Under the pieces are notes generated by a model that was given only the letters and a program-made list of their open reading frames with translations, made no database searches and was not told where the DNA came from. From positions 1 to 39,697 of the forward strand of contig JAJDXG010000023.1 of NCBI GenBank assembly GCA_022823365.1: a stretch of 39,697 bases of DNA, written 5' to 3'. Below, one piece after another: positions 1-7,487 of this stretch (its first letter is position 1; every line of letters begins with the position of its first letter). The DNA comes from Gemmatimonadota bacterium (GTDB lineage: Bacteria; Gemmatimonadota; Gemmatimonadetes; Longimicrobiales; Gaopeijiaceae). The position numbers and the translations under genes were made by a program.

Positions 1-2
1 AG

Positions 3-422
3 ATGTCGGTGGTTTCACTCGCCCTTGACGACCGTTTCGAGGTCACCGGGGAAGACCGGGAATACTGGCTTCAGAACGCCATTCCGCAGGAGATCTTCGG
101 GCAACGGGGCGTGTTCGATCCCCTGAGAGAGGTAGCACGGCGAACCGTCGACTTTCCCGGATACCACCCAACGGTGTTCGAACTCCTGGGCGGACCGGAC
201 GATCTCCTGTGGGTGCGCCGGACTCCGGACGGGCGGAACCAGGTTTGGGACATCGTTGATGCCCGAGGACAACCGACCAGCCGGATCACGTTGGCTCGGG
301 ATCAGGCCCTCATGGCCGTTGTCCTGGACCGCTTGCTGCTGAAGGTAACTGATGCACTCGGCGTGGAGTCGGTTGAGGTTCATCGATGCAGTGCGGTGCC
401 CGGGGGCCTGAACCGCCGGTGA
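3..422 (+). CDS. C-terminal part of a probable 6-bladed beta-propeller protein (partial)
   Basis: The reading frame is open to the window edge, so the ATG at position 3 is probably internal and the true start lies outside. The 139 visible residues contain a propeller-like pattern: 'LLWVRR' followed by 'QVWDIVDARGQPTSRI', then a blade ending in 'VVLDRLLLKVTDALGVESVEVHR'. Tails of this form (V-W-D-x-x-D-x-x-G) close the last blade of the 6-bladed propeller lipoproteins that are abundant in Gemmatimonadota and Bacteroidota. Family assignment is by pattern only. The last few residues after 'EVHR' are unlike the usual ending and may be slightly altered. The next gene starts about 100 bases downstream on the same strand. 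No function beyond a probable extracytoplasmic propeller can be given. Confidence 0.5.
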   Translation: MSVVSLALDDRFEVTGEDREYWLQNAIPQEIFGQRGVFDPLREVARRTVDFPGYHPTVFELLGGPDDLLWVRRTPDGRNQVWDIVDARGQPTSRITLARDQALMAVVLDRLLLKVTDALGVESVEVHRCSAVPGGLNRR

Positions 423-520
423 TCGCATGGACGGTTGAAGCGCCAGAAACCGTTTGCACGCCTGATCGTACCTCAGATATCCTCGGGTGGCATCAATTCA
501 CCACAAGCAGGAGGCTCGCC

Positions 521-979
521 GTGTCGCGTTGGAAGAGGGTGATCCGTGGTGTCCTCGGGATGGGGCTGACCTTCGGCGCCATCGGCGCGGCGTTCTTCTC
601 CCTGGTCGCCCTGGTGAGTGCGGTGTTCTTCCCCGGCGCCGAGGATGAGTTGGGGTTCATGATCATCGCGGGTGCCGTTTGGGGCGTCGGGATCGGTACG
701 AGCTTCTCGGCCATACTGGCGATCGCGGCGCGCGGCCGCTCGCTGGACGAGCTTTCCTGCTCACGGGTCGCCGCGGTGGGCGTGCTGGGCGGCCTCCTGC
801 TGGCAGGACTCGTTGTGGGCGGCAGTTGGGGGGACTGGCCCAACGGGGCCGCCATCGTCCCGTTCAGCATTCTGCCACTCCTTGGTGCGGGAGGGGGCGT
901 GGCCAGCCTGCTGGTTGCCCGCAAAGCCGGGCGCGCGTTGCGGTCAGGTGAGGAGACGGGGTCTCTTCTGGAGGGATGA
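521..979 (+). CDS. Small multi-pass membrane protein of unknown function
   Basis: The GTG at 521 is chosen because a perfect AGGAGG ribosome site lies at 508-513; the frame is open further upstream (to 386), but that stretch has no membrane or protein-like character. The 152-residue product has four hydrophobic segments: 'VLGMGLTFGAIGAAFFSLVA', 'LGFMIIAGAVWGVGIGTSF', 'VGVLGGLLLAGLVVGG' and 'IVPFSILPLLGAGGGVASLL', with basic residues at the N-terminus (SRWKRVIRG) and C-terminus. This predicts an inner-membrane protein with both ends in the cytoplasm. I do not recognise the family. It sits alone between a propeller-protein tail and a decayed toxin-antitoxin locus, so context gives no functional clue. 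Confidence 0.6.
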   Translation: MSRWKRVIRGVLGMGLTFGAIGAAFFSLVALVSAVFFPGAEDELGFMIIAGAVWGVGIGTSFSAILAIAARGRSLDELSCSRVAAVGVLGGLLLAGLVVGGSWGDWPNGAAIVPFSILPLLGAGGGVASLLVARKAGRALRSGEETGSLLEG

Positions 980-1113
980 AGGGTTCGGCGTCGACGTTAC
1001 GGTAGCCGCAAGTCGGGCTCTTTGGGGGCGGGGAAGTCTGCGTCCTGGCCAACGCCGACGCCCTGCTCACCGATGCCGATCGGACGCTAGGCTTCACGCA
1101 GGGGAGGACGCAA
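980..1113 (+). other. Short gap with a possible coding remnant
   Basis: There is no intact gene. In the frame of the following antitoxin, a short open stretch at about 1035-1085 reads 'CVLANADALLTDADRTLGF'. It resembles 'FILADTEAVIADADRT' in the frameshifted gene near 9.1 kb. It may be the remains of a related gene or a chance match. The strong ribosome site GGGGAGG at 1101-1107 serves the next gene. Confidence 0.3.
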
Positions 1114-1299
1114 GTGACGGACGCAATCACGATCGCTGTGGATCCGGATCTGGCTGCCGTCTATCGAGCCGCGTCGGACCAGGATCGTCGCAAACTGGAT
1201 CTCCTCCTCAATCTTCGTTTGCGTGATGTCACGAGGACCGACGAATCCCTCCACGATGTCATGGCGGCGATCACGCAAACGCGCGGGCCCGTGGCTTGA
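1114..1299 (+). CDS. Antitoxin of a PIN-toxin pair, C-terminus frameshifted
   Basis: The GTG start at 1114 follows a strong GGGGAGG site at 1101-1107. The protein (61 residues as encoded) begins 'MTDAITIAVDPDLAAVYRAA' and has the short helical look of antitoxins placed just before PIN-domain toxins. The frame stops at 1297-1299, but another frame continues as 'ARARGLTPEILEELLSD' and ends with TAG at 1331-1333, four bases before the toxin ATG at 1338. That ending ('LTPEILEELLxD') is a sensible antitoxin C-terminus, so a single missing base near 1280-1283 has probably shortened the protein. Since the C-terminus usually contacts the toxin, and the toxin gene is itself broken, this looks like a dead pair. 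A sequencing or assembly indel is an alternative. Confidence 0.6.
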   Translation: MTDAITIAVDPDLAAVYRAASDQDRRKLDLLLNLRLRDVTRTDESLHDVMAAITQTRGPVA

Positions 1300-1337
1300 C
1301 TCCCGAGATTCTGGAGGAGCTCCTGAGCGACTAGGTG

Positions 1338-1440
1338 ATGCGGTGCGTCTTTGACACGAACGCGATCATCATTGCGGTGCTTTCCAGGACTACGGCGCCC
1401 GGAGTTGCCCTCGCGAGCGCCTACGACACCGGTGAGGTGT
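1338..1440 (+). pseudogene. PIN-domain toxin, 5' fragment interrupted by a transposase remnant
   Basis: The first 34 or so codons read 'MRCVFDTNAIIIAVLSRT', then 'APGVALASAYDTGEV'. 'VFDTNAII' carries the first catalytic aspartate of PIN ribonucleases (the D-T-N motif of PIN_3-type toxins). Near 1437-1440 the PIN sequence stops and IS1595-type transposase sequence starts in another frame; the rest of the toxin is not found downstream. The remaining acidic residues of the PIN active site are therefore missing and the gene must be inactive. The preceding GTG at 1335 is a possible alternative start. It pairs with the antitoxin just upstream. Confidence 0.6.
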
Positions 1441-1443
1441 CGG

Positions 1444-1857
1444 ATGAAGGATCGTGTAACGAAGCAGGTTGCCGCGAAGGTGGTCGATTCCACGGACCGG
1501 GGAGACGTTGCAAGGTTCGTCGGCCAGCACGTCGATGGCGAGGACGTGACGGTCTACACCGACGGCACCAGCCCGTACGAGGGGCTGCCGAATCCGCACG
1601 AGACGGTGAAGCACTCGGTCGGCGAGTACATGAAGGGGCTCGTGCACACGAACGGTGTGCAGAGCTGCTGGAGCATGTTGAAGCGCGCCCACAAGGGCAT
1701 GTTTCGCAAGCTGTCGGCGAAGCACCTCCAGCGGTACGTGAACGAGTTCGCGGGACGCCAGAACATCCGGGAGATGGACACCGCCGACCAGATGACGCAC
1801 ATCGTCGCGCAACTGATCGGAAAGCGGCTCCTGCACCGAGAGTTGGTCGCCGAATAG
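1444..1857 (+). pseudogene. IS1595-type (ISXO2-like) transposase, C-terminal half
   Basis: From 1444 the frame encodes 'MKDRVTKQVAAKVVDSTDR', then 'VTVYTDGTSPYEGLP', 'HETVKHSVGEYMKGLVHTNG', 'SCWSMLKRAHKGMFRKLSAK' and 'HLQRYVNEFAGRQNIREMD'. This is the ordered signature of the ISXO2-like DDE transposase domain of the IS1595 family. The N-terminal zinc-ribbon and first part of the catalytic domain are absent (family members are usually about 300 residues, here 137). In the block after HTN the usual glutamate (V-E-S or I-E-x) is a glutamine (V-Q-S), which could also disable catalysis. The upstream join is inside a PIN toxin gene. The downstream end is probably before 1900; CCCCTTGCGGGG at 1879-1890 may be part of the element end, but no matching left end was found. 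Confidence 0.7.
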
Positions 1858-1900
1858 CAGCCGAAAGATTGCCCGATCCCCTTGCGGGGTTCAGTCTGCC

Positions 1901-3352
1901 ATGAGCACCACCTCGGCAGACACGACACCACGGCAGGGGCTCGCCATGAAGGGCCGTCCGAACTTCCGCAACCGCACCGTCTGGACGGGGGACAACCTCG
2001 ACATTCTCCGGGGGATCAACTCGGAATCCGTCGAGCTGATCTATCTCGACCCGCCGTTCAACTCAAACCGTGACTACGCAGCCCCGATAGGCAGCAAGGC
2101 GGCCGGTGCCGCGTTCAAAGACACTTGGACGCTGGACGACGTGGACGAGGCGTGGCACGGCGAGATCGCCGAACGCGATCCCGGACTCTACGCGATCATC
2201 GGTGGCGCCGGACTCGCGCACGGTGCGTCCATGAAGTCCTACCTCATCATGATGGCCGTCCGGTTGCTGGAAATGCGGAGGGTGCTGAAACCAACGGGGA
2301 GCCTCTATCTGCACTGCGATCCGACGGCAAACGCCTATCTGCGGACGCTCATGGACGCGATTTTCGGAGCCCCGCAGTTCAGGAACGAAATCGTCTGGCG
2401 ACGAACGTCCAGCCGCAACGACGCCAAGCGATGGGGTGGAGTCCATGACACGATCCTGTTCTACACTAAGACGCGGGATTTCAACTGGAACCGCACCCTG
2501 TCCCCCCACGATCCCGAGTATGTCCGCAAGTTCTACCGCCACAAAGACAAGAACGGCAGATACCGCCTCCATGAGATAATCCGCACGGCGTCAATGGGCG
2601 AGCGGCCCAACCTCGCCTACGAGTACAAGGGCTATCTCCCCCAATGGGGCTGGCGGAAGGTGCGGGAGAAGGTTGAGGCGTTGGACGAAGCCGGTCGGCT
2701 GGTGTGGTCCGATAGTGGACGGCCCTATGTGAAGCGTTACTTGAGCGAGCATCCCGGTACCCCGATCAGGGACGTTGTCACGGACATACCGCCAGTCTCC
2801 GGTCACGCGAAGGAACGAACGGGCTACCCGACACAGAAGCCGTTGGCGCTGCTGGAGCGGATCATTAAGGCGTCCAGCAACCCCGGCGACATGATCCTCG
2901 ACCCGTTCTGTGGATGCGCCACGGCGCTTGTGGCGGCCGAGACGCAGCACCGCCGCTGGGCCGGAATCGACCTGTCGCCACTGGCCGTGAAGCTCGTCAG
3001 GGAGCGTCTGTACGACCATCACGGCGCGTTCGGCCAGATCATCGCCCGTGACGACCTTCCGAAGCGGGACGACCTCGGCAAGCTACCAAACTACCGGACG
3101 CACCGACACACGCTCTACGGGCGTCAGGAAGGCATCTGCAACGGGTGTCTGGTTCACTTCCCGTTCCGCAACCTGACGGTCGATCACATCGTGCCGCAGT
3201 CGAAGGGCGGCACCGATCACGAAAGCAACCTCCAGCTACTGTGCGGTGCCTGCAACTCGAAAAAGGGCGAGCGACCGATGGAGGCGCTGGTGGCCGACCT
3301 ACTGGCCGCGGGCATCCGCAACGGCAACGTCTACCGGAGCATCGGACAATGA
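1901..3352 (+). CDS. DNA methyltransferase (beta-type, DPPF) fused to a C-terminal HNH nuclease domain
   Basis: This is a 483-residue protein with two clear parts. Residues 1-375 are an amino-group DNA methyltransferase. The catalytic motif IV 'YLDPPFNSN' is at residues 48-56 and precedes the SAM-binding motif 'ILDPFCGCATAL' (331-342), the circularly permuted order of beta-class enzymes; 'TGYPTQKPLALLERII' precedes it. DPPF is typical of N6-adenine methylation. The region at 160-300 would hold target recognition. Residues 400-470 form an HNH domain: C412-x2-C415, 'VDHIVPQSKGGTD' (D427 H428), 'NLQLLC', then C447-x2-C450-N. The start is uncertain: ATG 1901 has no clear ribosome site, and ATG 1946 (before 'KGRPNFRNRTVWTGDNLD') is a reasonable alternative. 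It lies between an insertion-sequence remnant and a Hachiman-like operon. It could be a single-chain restriction-modification enzyme or a phage-derived modification gene. Confidence 0.85.
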   Translation: MSTTSADTTPRQGLAMKGRPNFRNRTVWTGDNLDILRGINSESVELIYLDPPFNSNRDYAAPIGSKAAGAAFKDTWTLDDVDEAWHGEIAERDPGLYAIIGGAGLAHGASMKSYLIMMAVRLLEMRRVLKPTGSLYLHCDPTANAYLRTLMDAIFGAPQFRNEIVWRRTSSRNDAKRWGGVHDTILFYTKTRDFNWNRTLSPHDPEYVRKFYRHKDKNGRYRLHEIIRTASMGERPNLAYEYKGYLPQWGWRKVREKVEALDEAGRLVWSDSGRPYVKRYLSEHPGTPIRDVVTDIPPVSGHAKERTGYPTQKPLALLERIIKASSNPGDMILDPFCGCATALVAAETQHRRWAGIDLSPLAVKLVRERLYDHHGAFGQIIARDDLPKRDDLGKLPNYRTHRHTLYGRQEGICNGCLVHFPFRNLTVDHIVPQSKGGTDHESNLQLLCGACNSKKGERPMEALVADLLAAGIRNGNVYRSIGQ

Positions 3353-3458
3353 GTGAGAAACCGAAGCGAAAGCCCTAGGAAGGGGCTGAAGGCCGACTAC
3401 AAGGGCGCGACACCAGAGCAGGTCGCGGAAGCCGTGCTCCGATATCGTCCGGGCGCTA
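3350..3458 (+). pseudogene. Small frameshifted ORF overlapping the methyltransferase stop
   Basis: ATG 3350 overlaps the end of the methyltransferase-HNH gene (ATGA arrangement), suggesting translational coupling. It reads 'MSEKPKRKP' and hits TAG at 3376-3378, but in the neighbouring frame the sequence continues naturally as 'RKGLKADYKGATPEQVAEAV' and 'LRYRPGA'. A single-base change near 3372-3378 would join them into a small basic protein beginning MSEKPKRKPRKGLKADYKGA. Function is unknown; its coupling to the upstream gene makes it a possible partner. Its 3' end is unclear because the open frame runs on to 3622 over a decayed gene on the other strand. Confidence 0.4.
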
Positions 3459-3653
3459 GTGGCGAGCCTCAAGAGCCGCGATCCGTCTCTCAAGCCGATC
3501 AACCTCCCGGTCGTGGTCGGCGGTCAGTTCCGCCTTCATGCGCTCCAGTTCGGCTTGTTATTGATCCTCCACCCGCTGCTCCCGACGAGTCCGATAGTTC
3601 AACAGCCCGAGCCCGATGGTGACAACAACCAGCGCCGATTGGATTGCCCATCA
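3456..3653 (-). pseudogene. Decayed small membrane-anchored coiled-coil protein
   Basis: On the minus strand, after removing one extra G in the GGG at 3648-3650, the ATG at 3653-3651 would read 'MAIQSALVVVTIGLGLLNYR' (one membrane segment), then 'TRREQRVEDQ'. A TAA stop follows, and beyond it in the same frame are 'QAELERMKAELTADHDRE' and 'VDRLERRIAALEARH', ending in TAG at 3456. The second part has a strong heptad pattern and is typical of a coiled coil. The arrangement of one membrane helix plus a charged coiled coil resembles phage spanin-like or small anchoring proteins, but no family is recognised. One indel and one nonsense codon are required, so it is called decayed; assembly errors could account for the indel. 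Confidence 0.35.
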
Positions 3654-4082
3654 TCCAAGTACCTTTAGATGTTCCGTTCGCCATGGGCGCCTCCATGTTG
3701 AGAGAAACGATAGACCTTACTCGCGATGCCGGTCGCGGGTCTGGTCTACACCGGACAAGTACCCGAGACCAAAGCCATCCGGCTGAGCAGGAGAACACCA
3801 TGCTGCCTCCGCAGGGTGAACTAAACCGCCCACCGCTGAGCCGATTGCGATACCAAAGACGTAGATACTTGCGGCCAGGAATTGGATCGGCCACGCGCCT
3901 TGGCGCGCCGGAACCCATTGGCCCGGGTAACGGCGAGCCTGGCCGATTGTAACGAGGAATCCGTCTCTGTGAAAAGGGGATGGCCGAGTCGTCGCGGACG
4001 ACGGAACGGTCGCATCCGCGAAATCCCCTCGGACGCCAAGCAGTCCCGGCTCTTGGCTTTCTTCTCGCCTAAACTCGGCAAT
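3654..4082. other. Intergenic stretch with no supported gene
   Basis: Open frames exist on both strands, but none shows protein-like composition, a ribosome site or a recognisable motif. Base composition shifts here from GC-rich toward the more AT-rich composition of the helicase operon, so this may be the edge of an acquired segment. No tRNA gene or clear attachment-site repeat was seen. Confidence 0.4.
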
Positions 4083-7000
4083 TCAAGTCTCCGAAACATC
4101 CGGTCCAATTCGGTGAACCCGGGCAGTGTGATTCTTAGCATCTAGCTCGGCATAGACAACCGAGTGTGCCTCAAGATCGATGGACACATCCAGCCGCGCC
4201 ATTCTCTTAAAGTCCGATGCCGTTAGCCAGGTTCCTCCACGGACATGGTCAGGTTCGACGCGAGTCAACGCGGAATCCCTTGGAACGTCGTCGTACACCT
4301 CCGCTATATCGACGATCTCGGAGGTGCTTCGCCACACTCGTTGTGGCCTTCTCATGGTGTTTTTTCTGAACTCCCGCCATAGTGGCGCTGTCGCTCTGGT
4401 AGGCCAATCGTCGCGCTCTGACAAGTCATCGACGAGTGTACTCGAAAGCCATTGCCGCATCTCCCTTCTATCAAAAATGGGCGGATCAAGGTCATTCACC
4501 ACCTTTTGAGCCGCCTCTCGCGAAGCCAGACCTCCACGCACCAGCAATGTCATGCGATAATCCGGTAAGCCGGTGTCCACACATGCCGCCGCCGCACCGG
4601 CGATGGTTCCATCATCGGCATGCCAACCGTGTGATATTCGCCTGACCCGGACTGCTTCGAGTGCCCAGACAAGACGATAGGTAAACGCATCTTCAATCAC
4701 GCCGACATGGTGCGAGTCGATGGCAGATAGGGACGCACCGCCGACCCATTTGCGCAAGATATCAGGCCAAGCGTCGTCGAGCACCTTGGGCGCGAACGGG
4801 CGAAGATGCAGCAAACGCCCCGCCAGTCGGACGATCACTTCGTACAAGTCGTCTATGTCTCCCCTCAGGGCTGCCAGGTCCGCCCGATCGAGGTCTTCCT
4901 CGATCATCGCCGCCATCTGGTCGACCTCAAGTCCCGTTTCCATGCCCACACCCATCGCGAAGTGTCCATGCCTCTGGACAGCCGTGGTTTCTCTCCAAAT
5001 CAGTCGGGCACGCGCTGTTAGGAGGCGCACTTGCTCTCCACGGACGCGTGGGCTATAACGCTCCAGCTGCCGTTCCCACAGCGATCCCGCCAATGCCTCG
5101 TCGAGGATCCTTGGCAAGATGTCGGCGTCGGAATCCAATGCGTCGACCAACCCCAGTATGATTGAGTCTAATTTCGCCACCAGATCGTCAATAGGCTCGT
5201 CATCGTCATCATCCCCATCCGTAGACCATGCCTCACGAGCATTGGCCAAGTACTCGTAACCATTCTCCCCGCCAATACCGTTCTTTGCCAAACGCTGAAT
5301 AACAGTATGTACCACTGTTATCAATCCACTACGTAAGGATCGTTGCCGCACTCCCGTAACGAGTCTTCGCCACCGACTCCTTCGCCAAGCAAACTTGTCA
5401 TCCATCACATGCAGAATCAATCCTTCAGTATCGACAAAAGCTCGACCAGCTCGTCCGGCGACATTAGCTAGCTCGGCGCTTGAAATCTCCTTGCCAGCCC
5501 GAACTAGATAGGGAACAAGCAGTACGGCGGCGTTGAGGTTCAGGCCTTGTGCGAGCGTTGGCGACGCCACGGTCAGGTTGATCTTGCCTGAAGCAAGCAA
5601 GCGCTCGACTTCACGCAGAAAAGGGCTTGGCAATCTGCCATAATGCACAGCGACACCGTAGCGCAAACACAGAACAGCCGGATGATCGCGCCCAAGCCAT
5701 TCCTCGCCGATCGTCGTCGCCGTCTCAATGGCTTCGGAATCTTGAAGCAAGCTTCCCAGATACCCTCTCTCGACAAGGTGGACGACGCGCTTGCCGTAGC
5801 CCTCAACCCAGTTGGCCTGTGTGACAAAGATCATCGTGCGTTTCCCTTCCTCGGCAAAGGTCCACGCGCTCATCAACGTTAGATCGTTAAGTCCGCGCGG
5901 ATAGGGCTTTCGTTCTCGACCGCGTGCTGGCAGGCTCCGAAGGAAACGGGCCACGAATGGCCCGTTGGATTGCAGATCGTAGTTCAAGCGGCCGCTTACA
6001 CCACGCCACTCAATAGTGCCGTAACGTTGACGCGTTGGGCGCCAGTTCGACCTGATCGGTTGCCCTTCCTCACCGGACCGAATCCAAGCTGTCATGTCCT
6101 TCAGGTCTTCACCGTCCGGCAATATGGCGGACAGACATACGATCCTGCGTTCCGCTGCATCGGCGCGCCGCAGCAGTCGCTGAATGAGAACCTCGTAGTG
6201 AATCTCTCTCTCTCCAGGACCTATAGAATGACCTTCATCGAATACGATCAGACCGACATCGGCAATGATATCGGGATCGTTTCTGAGCGCGAAGTCCAAC
6301 TTCTCGGGCGTGGACACAACGATCGTGTGGCTGCGAAGTGTACTCTCGTCACTCCCCGACAAGCCACTCTGGCCGTAGAGCGAGGACACAGTCGCACCGA
6401 GCGGCGCAAACCGCGACCGAAGAATCCGCTCAGATTGTGCCGACAGCGCACGCAAAGGCGTCACCACCACGACGCGTTTGTCCATCGCTAGAGCAGTGAG
6501 AATCGCGAGCTCGGCAATTCGGGTTTTGCCCGCGCTGGTTGGAAGTGCAACAACGAGGTCATCCGTAGGATCTGCGGCTCGTCTAGCCGCGTCTCCCTGT
6601 GACGGCCAGAGTTCGATCTCCGCGACGCTACCGGTGGAAAGAGACGCGATAAAAATGGTCCGTAGATTGGCATAAGTTGCCAACGTACCAGACGGTGAAT
6701 CGTGCGGAAGTACCATATGTAGGGATTGATTCCAGAGATCATCCAGCAATCCGAGGGTCAAACGAGTCACCCACCAGAGGGACGCCATTCCGGCGAGTGC
6801 CGCCATTTGCAGTGCGGCCGATAGTGTGTCCTTTGAAGCTACGACAAAATGGGAGGACCCGGTACGCAGGGCGAACTCGTAGGAGGCCAACGCTCTACAA
6901 ACGCAGCTTATCACAATGAGCGCGTATTCGCGATCAAGGTCGCCGCCAAGTTGTTGTAAGCGTTCGGAAATCGCGCCGTCTTCGTGGTCGCCGTCGAGAA

Positions 7001-7487
7001 GCCACTGCCGTGCCGTTTCGCGTACACCATCGAGATCTCGCAACATCAGCTGGACCAGGCATATCTCGGCGGTGTTCAGGTTTTGTTCTGCGGCATTTAA
7101 AGGTTGAAAGAGCGCATAGGCGATGGCCGTGTAGCTCCCCAGATGGTACGAAGCTGCGGCCATGACGCGGAGAAACCCGCGTTCAGGATCGCCGGGATCT
7201 CCATTCCGCACAAGGTTCTCGAAGGTCCTGCCTGCGGTAAAGAATGCGCGTCGGGCCATGTGATGGCCACGTGCTCGATCGTTCAGCGCCAATCCAGCAT
7301 CCAGCACGGCAAATCCATATTCGGCAAGATCGGCATCCAATGTCGGACGGAACCTAGGCGCGTCGGCAGGGACCACGCCTCTACGACGTACGATTGACCA
7401 CGCTTCACCGGTATCGACGACACGCCTTCGCGCATCACTATCCAATGCGCGTTGAAGAAAACCGACCAGGTCCTCAATTGTGTCCAA
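4083..7487 (-). CDS. Ski2-like DExH helicase of a Hachiman/AbpAB-type defence system (HamB-like)
   Basis: The 1134-residue protein has a helical N-terminal region (1-290) and a complete superfamily-2 helicase core. Motif I is 'PTSAGKT' (316-322), Ia 'TPLRAL' (343-348), Ib 'STPEKLD' (392-398), II 'DEGH' (417-420) and III 'LSAILPD' (452-458). Motif IV lies near 'IFVTQ' (about 553-557), V is 'ASPTLAQGLNL' (641-651) and VI 'NVAGRAGRA' (675-683). The 'TLAQGLN' and 'AGRAGR' forms are those of Ski2/Hel308-like enzymes. A long C-terminal region (about 690-1134) has no recognised motif. Its start overlaps the 3' end of the upstream nuclease-like gene by 14 bases, indicating coexpression. In known Hachiman systems HamB is the ATP-driven DNA-sensing helicase that controls the HamA nuclease; that role is inferred here from pairing and architecture. 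The gene is more AT-rich than its surroundings. Confidence 0.85.
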   Translation of the reverse strand: MDTIEDLVGFLQRALDSDARRRVVDTGEAWSIVRRRGVVPADAPRFRPTLDADLAEYGFAVLDAGLALNDRARGHHMARRAFFTAGRTFENLVRNGDPGDPERGFLRVMAAASYHLGSYTAIAYALFQPLNAAEQNLNTAEICLVQLMLRDLDGVRETARQWLLDGDHEDGAISERLQQLGGDLDREYALIVISCVCRALASYEFALRTGSSHFVVASKDTLSAALQMAALAGMASLWWVTRLTLGLLDDLWNQSLHMVLPHDSPSGTLATYANLRTIFIASLSTGSVAEIELWPSQGDAARRAADPTDDLVVALPTSAGKTRIAELAILTALAMDKRVVVVTPLRALSAQSERILRSRFAPLGATVSSLYGQSGLSGSDESTLRSHTIVVSTPEKLDFALRNDPDIIADVGLIVFDEGHSIGPGEREIHYEVLIQRLLRRADAAERRIVCLSAILPDGEDLKDMTAWIRSGEEGQPIRSNWRPTRQRYGTIEWRGVSGRLNYDLQSNGPFVARFLRSLPARGRERKPYPRGLNDLTLMSAWTFAEEGKRTMIFVTQANWVEGYGKRVVHLVERGYLGSLLQDSEAIETATTIGEEWLGRDHPAVLCLRYGVAVHYGRLPSPFLREVERLLASGKINLTVASPTLAQGLNLNAAVLLVPYLVRAGKEISSAELANVAGRAGRAFVDTEGLILHVMDDKFAWRRSRWRRLVTGVRQRSLRSGLITVVHTVIQRLAKNGIGGENGYEYLANAREAWSTDGDDDDDEPIDDLVAKLDSIILGLVDALDSDADILPRILDEALAGSLWERQLERYSPRVRGEQVRLLTARARLIWRETTAVQRHGHFAMGVGMETGLEVDQMAAMIEEDLDRADLAALRGDIDDLYEVIVRLAGRLLHLRPFAPKVLDDAWPDILRKWVGGASLSAIDSHHVGVIEDAFTYRLVWALEAVRVRRISHGWHADDGTIAGAAAACVDTGLPDYRMTLLVRGGLASREAAQKVVNDLDPPIFDRREMRQWLSSTLVDDLSERDDWPTRATAPLWREFRKNTMRRPQRVWRSTSEIVDIAEVYDDVPRDSALTRVEPDHVRGGTWLTASDFKRMARLDVSIDLEAHSVVYAELDAKNHTARVHRIGPDVSET

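Noticed and set aside
386-520. 45-codon N-terminal extension of the small membrane protein
   Set aside because: It overlaps the upstream gene and lacks a ribosome site; the GTG at 521 has a perfect AGGAGG.
1335-1904. 189-codon open frame read as one protein
   Set aside because: Its first 34 codons are a PIN toxin start; the rest is the transposase sequence in the wrong frame.
3644-4141. Open frames on both strands between the methyltransferase and helicase
   Set aside because: No ribosome sites, no motifs and biased composition; treated as non-coding.
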